A stretch of DNA of 64,000 bases from Luteibacter flocculans (GTDB lineage Bacteria > Pseudomonadota > Gammaproteobacteria > Xanthomonadales > Rhodanobacteraceae), in NCBI RefSeq assembly GCF_023612255.1, contig NZ_CP063231.1, positions 2,028,001 to 2,092,000 of the forward strand, written 5' to 3'. The notes beneath the pieces were generated by a model that saw nothing but the letters and a program-made list of their open reading frames with translations, did no database searches and was not told where the DNA came from. Shown piece after piece: positions 27,073-35,454 of this stretch; the first letter of the stretch is position 1; every line of letters starts with the position of its first letter. The position numbers were made by a program, and so were the translations under genes.

Positions 27073-28796
27073 ACTGGCAGCGTCGTCTGTTCGACCTGGT
27101 ACAGCCGCAGCGCGGACGCATGCTGGCGGCGTTCGGTTTGAGTCTCCTCGCGAGTCTGGCGAGTATCGGCCTGATGGCCGTATCCGGCCACTTCATCGCC
27201 AGCATGGCGCTGGTCGGTGCGGGGGCAGCAGCGATCAACTACTACACCCCGGCCGCGCTGGTGCGCCTGTTCGCGATCCTGCGTACGGGCGGCCGCTATG
27301 CGGAGCGGCTCTTTGGACACAATGCCACGCTGTCGATTCTCGCCCGGTTGCGCGGCTGGCTTTTCGGGCGTTTGATTCCGCTCGCTCCGGCGGCACTCGC
27401 GGAACAGCGCGGCGCACAGTTGCTGTCGCGCCTGCGGGCCGATATCGACACGCTGGAACAGGCGTATCTGGGCCTTCTTCTGCCGAGCGCGGTCGCGGCG
27501 TGCAGTACCGTCGTCGTGGTGATCGTGTCCCTGTTCTGGTCCGGCTGGTTTGCGTTGCTTCTGCTGCCGGTGCTGCTGTTTGCGGGGGCATGGCTGCCGT
27601 GGCGCCTGCAGGCTCGTCATGCGGATGACGCGGCGCAGATCGATCGCGATGCCGAGAACCTGCGTGCCGCGTGGGCGGATGCACTGGCGGGCCGCGCCGA
27701 GTTGATGGTCTGGGGGATGGAAGACGCGCTCGACGCACGGATGGAGACACTCAGTGCGCAGCGCGAAGCCGCGCGTGCGCGAGCGCAGCGCGGTCTCGCG
27801 CGGGCCGATGCCCTGTTGACGGCGTGCAGCGGCATCGCCTTGAGCCTCGCCTTGCTGATCGGTGTGCTCGGCATGCAGCAACGTACGCTCGAGGGCCCGG
27901 GGCTCGCCATGCTGGCGATGCTCGCGCTTGCCGCGTTCGAGCCGCTGTTGCCGTTGCCTTTGGCGTGGTCGCGGCTGGCGGCGATCAAGGCGGCCGCATT
28001 GCGGGTGTTCGAGCTGGCCGATCGTACGCCGGCCGTGTCCGATCCCGTGGTACCGGTGGCACTGCCGAAGCAAAACGATCTGCGCCTGCGCGAGGTGTGG
28101 ATGCGCCATGCCGAGCACGGTGAATGGGCATTGCGCGGGGTCAACCTGGACCTCGCCGCCGGCACGCGTCTCGCCCTGGTCGGTCCATCGGGCGCCGGCA
28201 AGAGCACGCTTGCGCATCTTCTTGGTCGGCTCTATCCCTACCAGGGCAGTGTGACGATGGGCGGCGTGGATCTGGATCGCGTGTGCGCCGACGACGTGCG
28301 AGCGCGCATCGCCATCGTGGAACAGACGCCTTATCTGTTCGACGCGAGCCTGCGTGACAACCTGCGTATCGCCGCTCCCGACGCAGACGACGCCGCACTG
28401 GCGCGCGTGCTCGCCGTCGCGCAACTGGAGGGGTTCCTGCACAACCTTCCGCATGGCCTGGATACCTGGGTGGGTGCCAACGGCGTGACCCTTTCGGGCG
28501 GCGAAATGCGACGGCTGGCGATCGCCCGGGCGCTTCTGGTCGATGCGCCGCTGCTGGTGCTGGACGAGCCCAGCGAAGGCCTCGACGCGCTCACCGCGGC
28601 GGCGTTGTACAAGGCGCTAGCCGACGAAACACGCGGGCGCAGCGTCTTGCTGATCACCCACCGTCTGGGCGGCATCGCCACACTGGTCGACGAAGTGGCC
28701 GTGATGGAGCACGGGCGCATCGTGGCGCGTCATGACCTTCACGCCGCTGTAGTGGCCCCGACCAAGCTGCCCGCGGGAGCGGCCATCTCGCCATAG
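27069..28796 (+). CDS. cydC: Cysteine/glutathione ABC exporter subunit CydC
   Basis: A 575-residue ABC half-transporter partner of CydD. An N-terminal six-helix domain is followed by an ATPase domain with Walker A GPSGAGKST (near residue 370), signature LSGGEMR and Walker B LLVLDEP, then the H-loop ITHRL. The ATG overlaps the cydD stop. It ends the cyd run; REP-like repeats follow immediately, which may protect the message 3' end. Confidence 0.93.
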   Translation: MNWQRRLFDLVQPQRGRMLAAFGLSLLASLASIGLMAVSGHFIASMALVGAGAAAINYYTPAALVRLFAILRTGGRYAERLFGHNATLSILARLRGWLFGRLIPLAPAALAEQRGAQLLSRLRADIDTLEQAYLGLLLPSAVAACSTVVVVIVSLFWSGWFALLLLPVLLFAGAWLPWRLQARHADDAAQIDRDAENLRAAWADALAGRAELMVWGMEDALDARMETLSAQREAARARAQRGLARADALLTACSGIALSLALLIGVLGMQQRTLEGPGLAMLAMLALAAFEPLLPLPLAWSRLAAIKAAALRVFELADRTPAVSDPVVPVALPKQNDLRLREVWMRHAEHGEWALRGVNLDLAAGTRLALVGPSGAGKSTLAHLLGRLYPYQGSVTMGGVDLDRVCADDVRARIAIVEQTPYLFDASLRDNLRIAAPDADDAALARVLAVAQLEGFLHNLPHGLDTWVGANGVTLSGGEMRRLAIARALLVDAPLLVLDEPSEGLDALTAAALYKALADETRGRSVLLITHRLGGIATLVDEVAVMEHGRIVARHDLHAAVVAPTKLPAGAAISP

Positions 28797-28810
28797 AAGC
28801 CGCCATCCGC

Positions 28811-28957
28811 CTGTGGGAGCCGCCATGGCGGCGAGGGAATCTTGCCGGTGGGAGTCAGCCTGCTGGCGATGGGAGCTTGCCTCACCGCTACATCGCCAGC
28901 AGGCTGGCTCCCACCGGCGCGTTCGGCTTTTCGCGGCTGTAGCCGCTCCCACATCTT
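28811..28957. repeat. Cluster of REP-like elements after cydC
   Basis: Three units are visible: a single GTGGGAG element with stem CCGCC-AT-GGCGG (about 28812-28837); an inverted pair of 24-base arms (28847-28870 and 28892-28915, one mismatch) with stems of the GCCAGCAGGCTGGC kind; and a degenerate element reading GGCTGTAGCCGCTCCCAC (about 28935-28952). The cluster fills the gap between cydC and the hemN promoter. Confidence 0.8.
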
Positions 28958-28968
28958 TTGCATACCAA

Positions 28969-28982
28969 TTGACCGGCATCAA
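28969..28982 (+). promoter_or_regulatory. FNR/Anr-type box upstream of hemN
   Basis: TTGACCGGCATCAA matches TTGAT-N4-ATCAA at 9 of 10 fixed positions. Its centre is 41.5 bases before the A of the hemN ATG at 29017, and a weak minus-10 (GATAGT, 29005-29010) lies between. This geometry fits a class II FNR promoter. Confidence 0.6.
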
Positions 28983-29016
28983 GAACGAAGGCAGCGGGCT
29001 ACGGGATAGTATCCCC

Positions 29017-30408
29017 ATGCAAAACGCACACACGATGCCCGAGTTCGACGCCGACCTGATTGCCCGTTACGACGGCCACGGTCCGCGCTATACGAGCTAC
29101 CCCAGCGCGCTCCAGTTCCACGACCGGTTCGGCGAAGCCGATCTGCGCGAAGCGATCACAGCGTCCAACCACGACCTGGTGCCGACGCCACTCTCGCTTT
29201 ACGTCCACGTACCGTTCTGCGAGAGCCCGTGCTTCTACTGCGGCTGCAATCGCGTGATCACACGCGACACCAGCCGAGCGGACGACTACCTGCGCGTGCT
29301 GGACCATGAAATCGCGATGATGGGGGCGCTGGTCGACGCCGATCGCGTCGTGCGCCAACTGCATCTCGGTGGCGGCACGCCGAACTATCTGAGCCTCAAC
29401 GCGATGAGCCAGCTCAACGCGTCCATCCATCAGCATTTCACGCCCGCACCCGTGGATCAGCGCGAATGGGGCATCGAGATCGATCCGCGCCACGCCAACG
29501 AGATCTACGTGCGCGGACTCGCTAGGCTCGGCTTCAACCGCGTCTCCATCGGCATCCAGGATTTCGACCCGGCCGTGCAGGAGGCGGTAAACCGCGTGCA
29601 GTCCGTCGAACAGACGCGCGTGGCCATCGACACGGCAAAGCGCGCGGGCTACCGTTCGATCAGCGTGGACCTCATCTACGGGCTCCCTCGCCAGACCATG
29701 GACGGCTTCAGTCGTACCCTGGACAAGGTGATCGAGCTCAAGCCTGACCGCATCGCGGTCTACGGCTACGCGCATCTGCCGAAGATGTTCAAGGCGCAAC
29801 GGCGTCTCGATGCCGAAGCGCTGCCATCACCGTCGGAGCGCCTGGAACTGTTTGGCATGGCCCTGCGCCGGCTGACCGAGGCCGGGTATGTCTATGTCGG
29901 CATGGATCACTTCGCGCTACCCGACGACGACCTGGTCCGTGCGCAGAGGGCAGGGAGCTTGCAGCGCAATTTCCAGGGTTATTCCACCTGCGGCGACTGC
30001 GACATCATCGGCCTTGGCCCGAGCGCCATCAGCCGCATCGGCGATACCTACAGTCAGAACCAGCGGGATCTGGCGACGTATGCGGCGACGGTCAACGAAG
30101 GCCGACTGCCGGTGGCGCGTGGCTTGCGCCTGAGCCCGGACGATCAGCTGCGGCGCGAAGCCATCGGCGAGCTGATGTGCCACGGTACGCTGGATATGGA
30201 CGCCTTCGCGGAACGCCACCACATCCATTTCGCCAGTTACTTCCGCGATGCGCTGACGCACATGCAAGCCCTTGCGGACGATGGACTGGTGACGCTGACC
30301 GAGCATCGCATCGACGTCGGCGCCAAGGGGCGCCTGCTGCTGAGGAACATCGCCATGTGCTTCGACGCCTACGCGCCGGCAGCCCTCAGCAGTTCTCGCT
30401 TGATCTGA
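29017..30408 (+). CDS. hemN: Oxygen-independent coproporphyrinogen III oxidase
   Basis: A 463-residue radical SAM enzyme of haem synthesis that decarboxylates coproporphyrinogen III without oxygen. The N-terminal GPRYTSYPSA and the cluster motif CESPCFYCGC (CxxxCxxC, plus the extra Cys of HemN) are present, with LHLGGGTPNYL, VSIGIQDFDP and GMDHFALPDD following as in E. coli HemN. Length and end match the family. Starts at 29017 and 29035 are both possible; neither has a clear ribosome site. The FNR-type box and the cyd locus next door point to low-oxygen expression. Confidence 0.95.
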   Translation: MQNAHTMPEFDADLIARYDGHGPRYTSYPSALQFHDRFGEADLREAITASNHDLVPTPLSLYVHVPFCESPCFYCGCNRVITRDTSRADDYLRVLDHEIAMMGALVDADRVVRQLHLGGGTPNYLSLNAMSQLNASIHQHFTPAPVDQREWGIEIDPRHANEIYVRGLARLGFNRVSIGIQDFDPAVQEAVNRVQSVEQTRVAIDTAKRAGYRSISVDLIYGLPRQTMDGFSRTLDKVIELKPDRIAVYGYAHLPKMFKAQRRLDAEALPSPSERLELFGMALRRLTEAGYVYVGMDHFALPDDDLVRAQRAGSLQRNFQGYSTCGDCDIIGLGPSAISRIGDTYSQNQRDLATYAATVNEGRLPVARGLRLSPDDQLRREAIGELMCHGTLDMDAFAERHHIHFASYFRDALTHMQALADDGLVTLTEHRIDVGAKGRLLLRNIAMCFDAYAPAALSSSRLI

Positions 30409-30487
30409 TGGCAGTGATTCGCTGCGCCCGACACACGTCGCTGACGCAGCGAATCAAAAGCACAAAGTACCCGGAGCGATTACCGCA

Positions 30488-30943
30488 TCACTCCACGTGA
30501 TAGAGCACGGCCGCACCAGGCTTGGGCTCGAAGGCCGGCACCGTGCGCTGCTTCAGCGCTTCGCCCTGCACATTCCACACCAGGGTGTCCGGCGGGAATT
30601 CGTCCTTGCGCGTCATTGCGTCGATTTTCTTCACGATCGCTTCCGAGCTGCCCTTCACTTCGGGGTTCCATTCGAACACGCCGACGCGCCCGTAGAAGAC
30701 AGCCGGTGCATCGGCGTCGAGGCGGCGATCGGGACACATCACCAGGCCGCGCTCGAGCATGACGCGAAGTGCGCCGACCGGCGTTGCGCGAACGGTGGGC
30801 GTGGTACGGTCTGCGCTGTGGCCTGGGCAGACGTTGGCGGAACGCGTAACCATTTGTTCCACCACTTCGCGATCGGATTGCGCGAAGGCGGGTAGGGCGA
30901 CCAACGAGAGAGCGAGGGCGGAGACAGCGAAAGACGGCTTCAT
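30488..30943 (-). CDS. Hypothetical periplasmic protein
   Basis: A 151-residue protein with a clear signal peptide (residues 1-21, ending PAFAQ). The mature part has two Cys (VCPGHS, VMCPDR) that could form a disulfide, and no recognised domain. It lies alone, convergent with hemN and on the same strand as the LysR gene about 150 bases upstream. Function unknown. Confidence 0.7.
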   Translation of the reverse strand: MKPSFAVSALALSLVALPAFAQSDREVVEQMVTRSANVCPGHSADRTTPTVRATPVGALRVMLERGLVMCPDRRLDADAPAVFYGRVGVFEWNPEVKGSSEAIVKKIDAMTRKDEFPPDTLVWNVQGEALKQRTVPAFEPKPGAAVLYHVE

Positions 30944-31095
30944 GTGTAGGTCTCTGTGGCTTGAGTGCGAGCGAGTCTATCGACGTAAACGGCCGTTACA
31001 TAGCTTGAACAGGTCCGCGACGCGCAGCGATTCAGTCGCGTGGTGTGCTTCGTCATGGTGGCGTGAAGAAGGGCGGCGGGTCGTCGCGATGAACC

Positions 31096-32004
31096 TCAGC
31101 GACTGAGCGGTGCGTGCTTCTCACGCAGGAAGTCGATGAATACCCGCAGCTTGCGCGGCATGTGCATGCGACTGGGGTAATACACATGGAAGGGGCTGAA
31201 GGTCGGCCAGTAGTCCTGCAATACCGGAATCAGCATGCCGGATGCCAGGTGATGAGACACCATGCTTTCGAAATGGCATGACACGCCGACGCCTGCGAGG
31301 GCGGCGGCAAGGAGCACGCTGTCGTCATTGCTGATGGTGCAGCCTCGGGTGTCCACTTCCACGAGCCTGCCGTCGAGCATGTAGTCCCAGCGCATCGGAC
31401 TGCGGTCGTGCTCCAGGCGTATGCCCACGCAGCGATGGTGCAACAGGTCGGCAGGCGTGGCGGGTATGCCATGGGCTCGCGCATAAGCGGGCGCGACGAA
31501 CGTGGCGATACGTTGCGAGCTTCCGATCGGGTGCGCCACCACGTCCTTGCCCAACGATTCGCCGATGCGGAAGCCGGCATCGAAGCCGGCCGCGACCAGA
31601 TCCACGAAACGGTTGTCGCAGTGCAATTCGACCACGACGTCGGGGTAGCGCGCCTGGAAGTCGGCCAGGTGAGGCAGGATCAGAATGTCGGCTATGGCAC
31701 GAGGCAGGTTGATGCGCAGCAGCCCGGAGGGCATATCGCGCGTTTCCGTGACTGCGGCCATGGCCACGGTGAGTCCGCTCAGCGCCGGCTGCGCTTCGTC
31801 GAGGAACCGCTGACCGACCTCGGTAAGGCCTACGCGCCGTGTAGACCGGTCCAGCAGCCGCGCCCCGAGGCGCGATTCCAGCGTTCGCACCGTCTGTGAC
31901 AGCGCCGAGGGGGAAACCCCGAGTTCGGCCGCGGCCCGCGTAAAGCTGGCATGCCGGGCGACGCACGCAAAAGCGGCAATGGCGGGGAAAAGGTCGGGCG
32001 ACAT
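31096..32004 (-). CDS. LysR family transcriptional regulator
   Basis: A 302-residue regulator with N-terminal helix-turn-helix (ASFTRAAAELGVSPSALSQTV, residues about 18-38) and a C-terminal effector domain of the CrgA-like group (LLRINLPRAIADILILPHL). It is divergent from an aldo/keto reductase gene, the classical layout for a LysR regulator and its target. A 15-base palindrome lies between them. The effector is unknown. Confidence 0.88.
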   Translation of the reverse strand: MSPDLFPAIAAFACVARHASFTRAAAELGVSPSALSQTVRTLESRLGARLLDRSTRRVGLTEVGQRFLDEAQPALSGLTVAMAAVTETRDMPSGLLRINLPRAIADILILPHLADFQARYPDVVVELHCDNRFVDLVAAGFDAGFRIGESLGKDVVAHPIGSSQRIATFVAPAYARAHGIPATPADLLHHRCVGIRLEHDRSPMRWDYMLDGRLVEVDTRGCTISNDDSVLLAAALAGVGVSCHFESMVSHHLASGMLIPVLQDYWPTFSPFHVYYPSRMHMPRKLRVFIDFLREKHAPLSR

Positions 32005-32018
32005 ACGTCAGGCCATTA

Positions 32019-32033
32019 TGAAGTTCAGCTTCA
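32019..32033. promoter_or_regulatory. LysR-type palindrome between regulator and aldo/keto reductase
   Basis: TGAAG-N5-CTTCA is a perfect inverted repeat located 15 bases upstream of the LysR start and 78 bases before the reductase ATG. Size and place fit an autoregulatory LysR binding site. Confidence 0.5.
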
Positions 32034-32110
32034 AAGCGTATGCGCGTTTATCACCTTTATCCAGATGGCCGGGATTCCTAGATTCATGAAACCCTTTCTG
32101 GAGCTACGCC

Positions 32111-33175
32111 ATGAGCAAGCAACTCAACGACTACGTGACCCTGGGCCGCTCGGGCCTGCGCGTGAGTCCCGTATCCATCGGCACGATGACCTTCGGCAAG
32201 GACTGGGGCTGGGGCGCCACCGAAGAGGACGCCCGGCGCATGCTCGACATTTACATGGAGCGCGGCGGCAACTTTATCGATACCGCCAACTTCTACACCG
32301 GCGGCACTTCGGAGCGCCTGCTGGGCGAGTTCCTCCAGGGGCGCCGCGACCGTGCCGTCGTCGCGACCAAGTACTCGCTCAATGTGGATCCCTCCAACAT
32401 CAATGCGGGCGGTAACCATCGGCGCAACATGGTGCGCGCTGTGGAAGAAAGCCTGAAGCGCCTCGGCACCGACTACATCGATCTCTATTACCTGCACGTG
32501 TGGGATGCCACGACCCCGGTCGAAGAGATCATGCGCGCTTTCGACGACCTGGTGAGCGCGGGCAAGATCGTCTACGCAGGCATCTCCGATACCCCCGCGT
32601 GGCAGGTGTCGCGCATGCAGATGCTGGCGGACCTGCGCGGCTGGTCGCCCTTCGTTGCGTTGCAGATCGAGCACAGCCTGGTGGAGCGCACGGTCGAGCA
32701 CGATCTGATTCCCATGGCCCATGAGCTGGGCCTGGGCGTGGTGGCGTGGTCGCCGTTGGCGAATGGCGTGCTTTCCGGCAAGTACACGCGTGCGGACATC
32801 GAGGCGCACAAGGGCGCCGACATGTTTACCGGTGGTCGTGCTGCCGTGGCTGCTGGCGTCGGCTCGCTGAGCGAGCGCAATCTCGACATCGTGGACGTGG
32901 TCAAGGCCATCGCCTCCGACGTGGGACACTCGCCGGCACAGGTTTCGCTGGCGTGGCTGCTTGCGAAGTCCGCGCCGTCTGTCATTCCCATCCTCGGCGC
33001 GCGCACCGCGGCCCAGTTCGAGGAAAACCTGGACGCGCTGTCGGTAGCGCTGTCGCCCGAGCAGATCGCCCGACTCGATCAGGCCAGCGATATTCCGTCG
33101 CCGTTCCCGCATCGTTTCCTGCCGCTCGTGCAGGCGCAGGTGCTGGGGGAAGCGCGGTTGAGCGTCACGCGGTAA
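32111..33175 (+). CDS. Aldo/keto reductase
   Basis: A 354-residue (alpha/beta)8-barrel NADPH-dependent reductase. The tetrad is visible: Asp and Tyr in FIDTANFYTGG, Lys in VVATKYS, His in YYLHVWD. GTMTFGKDWGWG near residue 24 and the C-terminal VIPILGART cofactor motif agree with the family. GGAG precedes the start. It is probably controlled by the divergent LysR gene. The substrate is unknown; members reduce aldehydes, ketones or sugars. Confidence 0.9.
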   Translation: MSKQLNDYVTLGRSGLRVSPVSIGTMTFGKDWGWGATEEDARRMLDIYMERGGNFIDTANFYTGGTSERLLGEFLQGRRDRAVVATKYSLNVDPSNINAGGNHRRNMVRAVEESLKRLGTDYIDLYYLHVWDATTPVEEIMRAFDDLVSAGKIVYAGISDTPAWQVSRMQMLADLRGWSPFVALQIEHSLVERTVEHDLIPMAHELGLGVVAWSPLANGVLSGKYTRADIEAHKGADMFTGGRAAVAAGVGSLSERNLDIVDVVKAIASDVGHSPAQVSLAWLLAKSAPSVIPILGARTAAQFEENLDALSVALSPEQIARLDQASDIPSPFPHRFLPLVQAQVLGEARLSVTR

Positions 33176-33246
33176 GTGTTTCAGTGTTGAGGCGTGGCGG
33201 GCTTACTCCACCAAGGCGATGCGGTCGCGATCGACGGCATCGCCTG

Positions 33247-33882
33247 CTAGCCGCCGCGATGCATGGCCTCGCGAATGGCCGCTGCCAACTCGACCTCGCT
33301 TCGACCACCCGTGATCGCGACGCTACCTCCAAAGTCGAAGTGAGGTACCGAACGGATGCCCGCAGCCGATGCCCGGGCAACGTTCGCTTCGACCTTCCTA
33401 TGCGCCGCCGGGTCGAGCGCGATGGCACGGGCTTCCTCCCGGTCGAAGCCATGGTGAACCGCGACGTCCGCGAGAACATCGGCATCTCCGGTGTTGCGCG
33501 CATCGAGGAAATAGGTGTCGGTAATCGCGACAGCGAGTGGGTGCTGGGTTCCGCGCTCACCCGCGGCGTGGATGAGTGCGTGCGCCGGCTGGGTCGGGTA
33601 CATCCACAGTTGACGGCTGAGGTCGAGTTCGAAGCCGGACGCGCGTGCCTCGCCCTCGGGGCGCGCAAAGGCTGTCTTGGGATCGGTCACACCATAGCGC
33701 GCACGAAGCAGGTCAGGGATGTAGACCCCCGCAGCGGGAGCATCCGGTACCAGCAGGACCGGATGATGGCGGATATTCACGGGAACACCGCTGAAGTGCT
33801 CATGCAGCACCTTATCGAGCCGATGGATGCCGACGAAACACCACGGACAGGAGATGTCCGTATAGAGGTCGATCTGAAGCAT
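33247..33882 (-). CDS. DsbA family oxidoreductase (FrnE-like)
   Basis: A 211-residue thioredoxin-fold protein with the redox motif CPWC near the N-terminus (DISCPWCFVGIHRLDKVL) and the cis-Pro region RSVPHFDFGG near residue 178. The helical insertion between them is typical of the FrnE/2-hydroxychromene isomerase subgroup. It has no signal peptide and therefore acts in the cytoplasm. AAGGGAA precedes the start. It is a single gene, convergent with the aldo/keto reductase. Confidence 0.88.
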   Translation of the reverse strand: MLQIDLYTDISCPWCFVGIHRLDKVLHEHFSGVPVNIRHHPVLLVPDAPAAGVYIPDLLRARYGVTDPKTAFARPEGEARASGFELDLSRQLWMYPTQPAHALIHAAGERGTQHPLAVAITDTYFLDARNTGDADVLADVAVHHGFDREEARAIALDPAAHRKVEANVARASAAGIRSVPHFDFGGSVAITGGRSEVELAAAIREAMHRGG

Positions 33883-34124
33883 GGACGACGTTCCCTTACT
33901 TAGTGATCTGCAATGCCTGGAGCGACTCGAATGAAACTGGTGTCATCGATCGAGTAGCCAGATACCTGGTCGGGTTCTCTCGCGATAACGTCATGCCGAG
34001 CTTGGCCTTGCCGTACGGCAATCGTAGGGTTCCCACCAGGGCCAGACAATAAGGCACACACATGTGACCGAGTCGCAACGACCCTAGCGAGATTCCGAGC
34101 TTTCTGGCCGGCTTCGAGTTCGAC

Positions 34125-35417
34125 TCAATTCCGGTCGATGCGGAAGCGCATGGATTGGAAATCCACAGTGAACCCCGCCGCATTCGCCCAGGCGTCCTGA
34201 CCGACCGTGCCGAACATGGGCGGTCCGCCTGGGCCTGATCGGCTCACCGTTTCGATGCGCACGTTCTTGAGCGTCGTTTCGTCCGTGCCGAGGATGAGCT
34301 TCCACTCGGGTTGGGTGACCACGTCGAAACGCTGCGCGCCGCCCAGGCCTGCCGAAGGCTGCTGCGAACGTGGCCAGTTGTTCGCGCGATCCTTGACCTT
34401 CATCCAATATGCCGAGGACAGGCTGGTGGAGCTGGCACCCGTGTCCAGTACAAGGGGCACTCTCTCTCCCACAGTGAAACCCAAGACAACCGGCGTCAGA
34501 CCGTCCATGTAGATGGGGACGCCACCGTCGAGAGGGATGGGCGCGGGCCCGATCGAGATGGCGGTATCCCCATGAAAACGGATTCGGCCGAGTGCCTGGA
34601 AGACGGGGAAACCGAATGCTGCCGTGATCTGGTGTTCCTTGTTCGGCAGCTTGATATGCAACTGGTCGTCGGCGACCACCAGTACAGCAACGTTGTGGAG
34701 CGTGGCACTACCCAGATGAATTTCCTTGACGATCGCGACCTTGCTCTGGACCGACGCCCCGGTGCTGGAGCCGATGCCACCCGCTGCCCCCTTGACCGAG
34801 AGTCCCAGGCGTTTGGCAAAACTCTCGCTGACGACTGAGTAATTGGCGCCGGAGTCCAACATCCACGATCCGCCGATGCCGTTCGCCACCGCGTCGACAT
34901 CCAGCGTGCCGAGAGGATTGCGCCGGATAGGCAGGCGCGACGCCCCCGAAAAACTTACGGCTTGGGGCGGTGAACCGCTGAGGGCGCTCGAAAGGGCAAT
35001 GACATCCTCTACGCCTCGCATGGCATCGGGACCTATGTCTTTCGCATGATGCTTCGCCGCTTCGCGTAGCACCGCAGCCTGATCCGCATACGACGAGGTC
35101 TTCTGGTAATCGTCGGAAAGGGTCAACAAGGCATTGGCCGCTCGCGGCGAATGCTGTCGCTCCAATGCGGGAAGCGCACGGCGAAGGAAGCGCTTCGACG
35201 CTTCGACATCGTTCATGCGGTTGGCGACGAGGCCCCGCATGTAATCGCCTTCTGCCGTATCCGGAAGCGTCGGTAGGAGTGTGCTCACTTCATCCATGCG
35301 CCACGCGTCGAATGCCGTCTCGGTCCGCGTCACGGGATCGGTCTGGCTTGCCATGGCGCATGGCATGCCTGCACAAGCGAGCATGACCAGCACATGCTGG
35401 AGAGAACGTGTCTTCAA
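34125..35417 (-). CDS. Secreted retropepsin-like (clan AA) aspartic protease, probable TTG start
   Basis: A 430-residue protein from a TTG at 35417, which places a signal peptide at the N-terminus (KTRSLQHVLVMLACAGMPC). Residues about 35-145 are helical and repeat-like (TPR-type). Two aspartyl-protease half-domains follow, with catalytic motifs LDSGA (Asp188) and LDTGA (Asp325), each with downstream hydrophobic Gly motifs (AAFGFPVFQALG, MFGTVGQDAW). Two such domains on one chain resemble a covalent retropepsin dimer. A longer frame to 35516 is open but unlike a secretory leader. The substrate is unknown. Confidence 0.75.
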   Translation of the reverse strand: MKTRSLQHVLVMLACAGMPCAMASQTDPVTRTETAFDAWRMDEVSTLLPTLPDTAEGDYMRGLVANRMNDVEASKRFLRRALPALERQHSPRAANALLTLSDDYQKTSSYADQAAVLREAAKHHAKDIGPDAMRGVEDVIALSSALSGSPPQAVSFSGASRLPIRRNPLGTLDVDAVANGIGGSWMLDSGANYSVVSESFAKRLGLSVKGAAGGIGSSTGASVQSKVAIVKEIHLGSATLHNVAVLVVADDQLHIKLPNKEHQITAAFGFPVFQALGRIRFHGDTAISIGPAPIPLDGGVPIYMDGLTPVVLGFTVGERVPLVLDTGASSTSLSSAYWMKVKDRANNWPRSQQPSAGLGGAQRFDVVTQPEWKLILGTDETTLKNVRIETVSRSGPGGPPMFGTVGQDAWANAAGFTVDFQSMRFRIDRN

Positions 35418-35454
35418 GAGTGGGGAACCTTCTGGGGATGGAAACAGCCGCGGG

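Noticed and set aside
33883-34124. Possible minus-strand coding piece ending ESLQALQITK before the DsbA-like gene
   Set aside because: The composition is moderately protein-like, but the frame overlaps the end of the protease gene, has no ribosome site and matches no family I recognise. I see nothing else in this 240-base gap.
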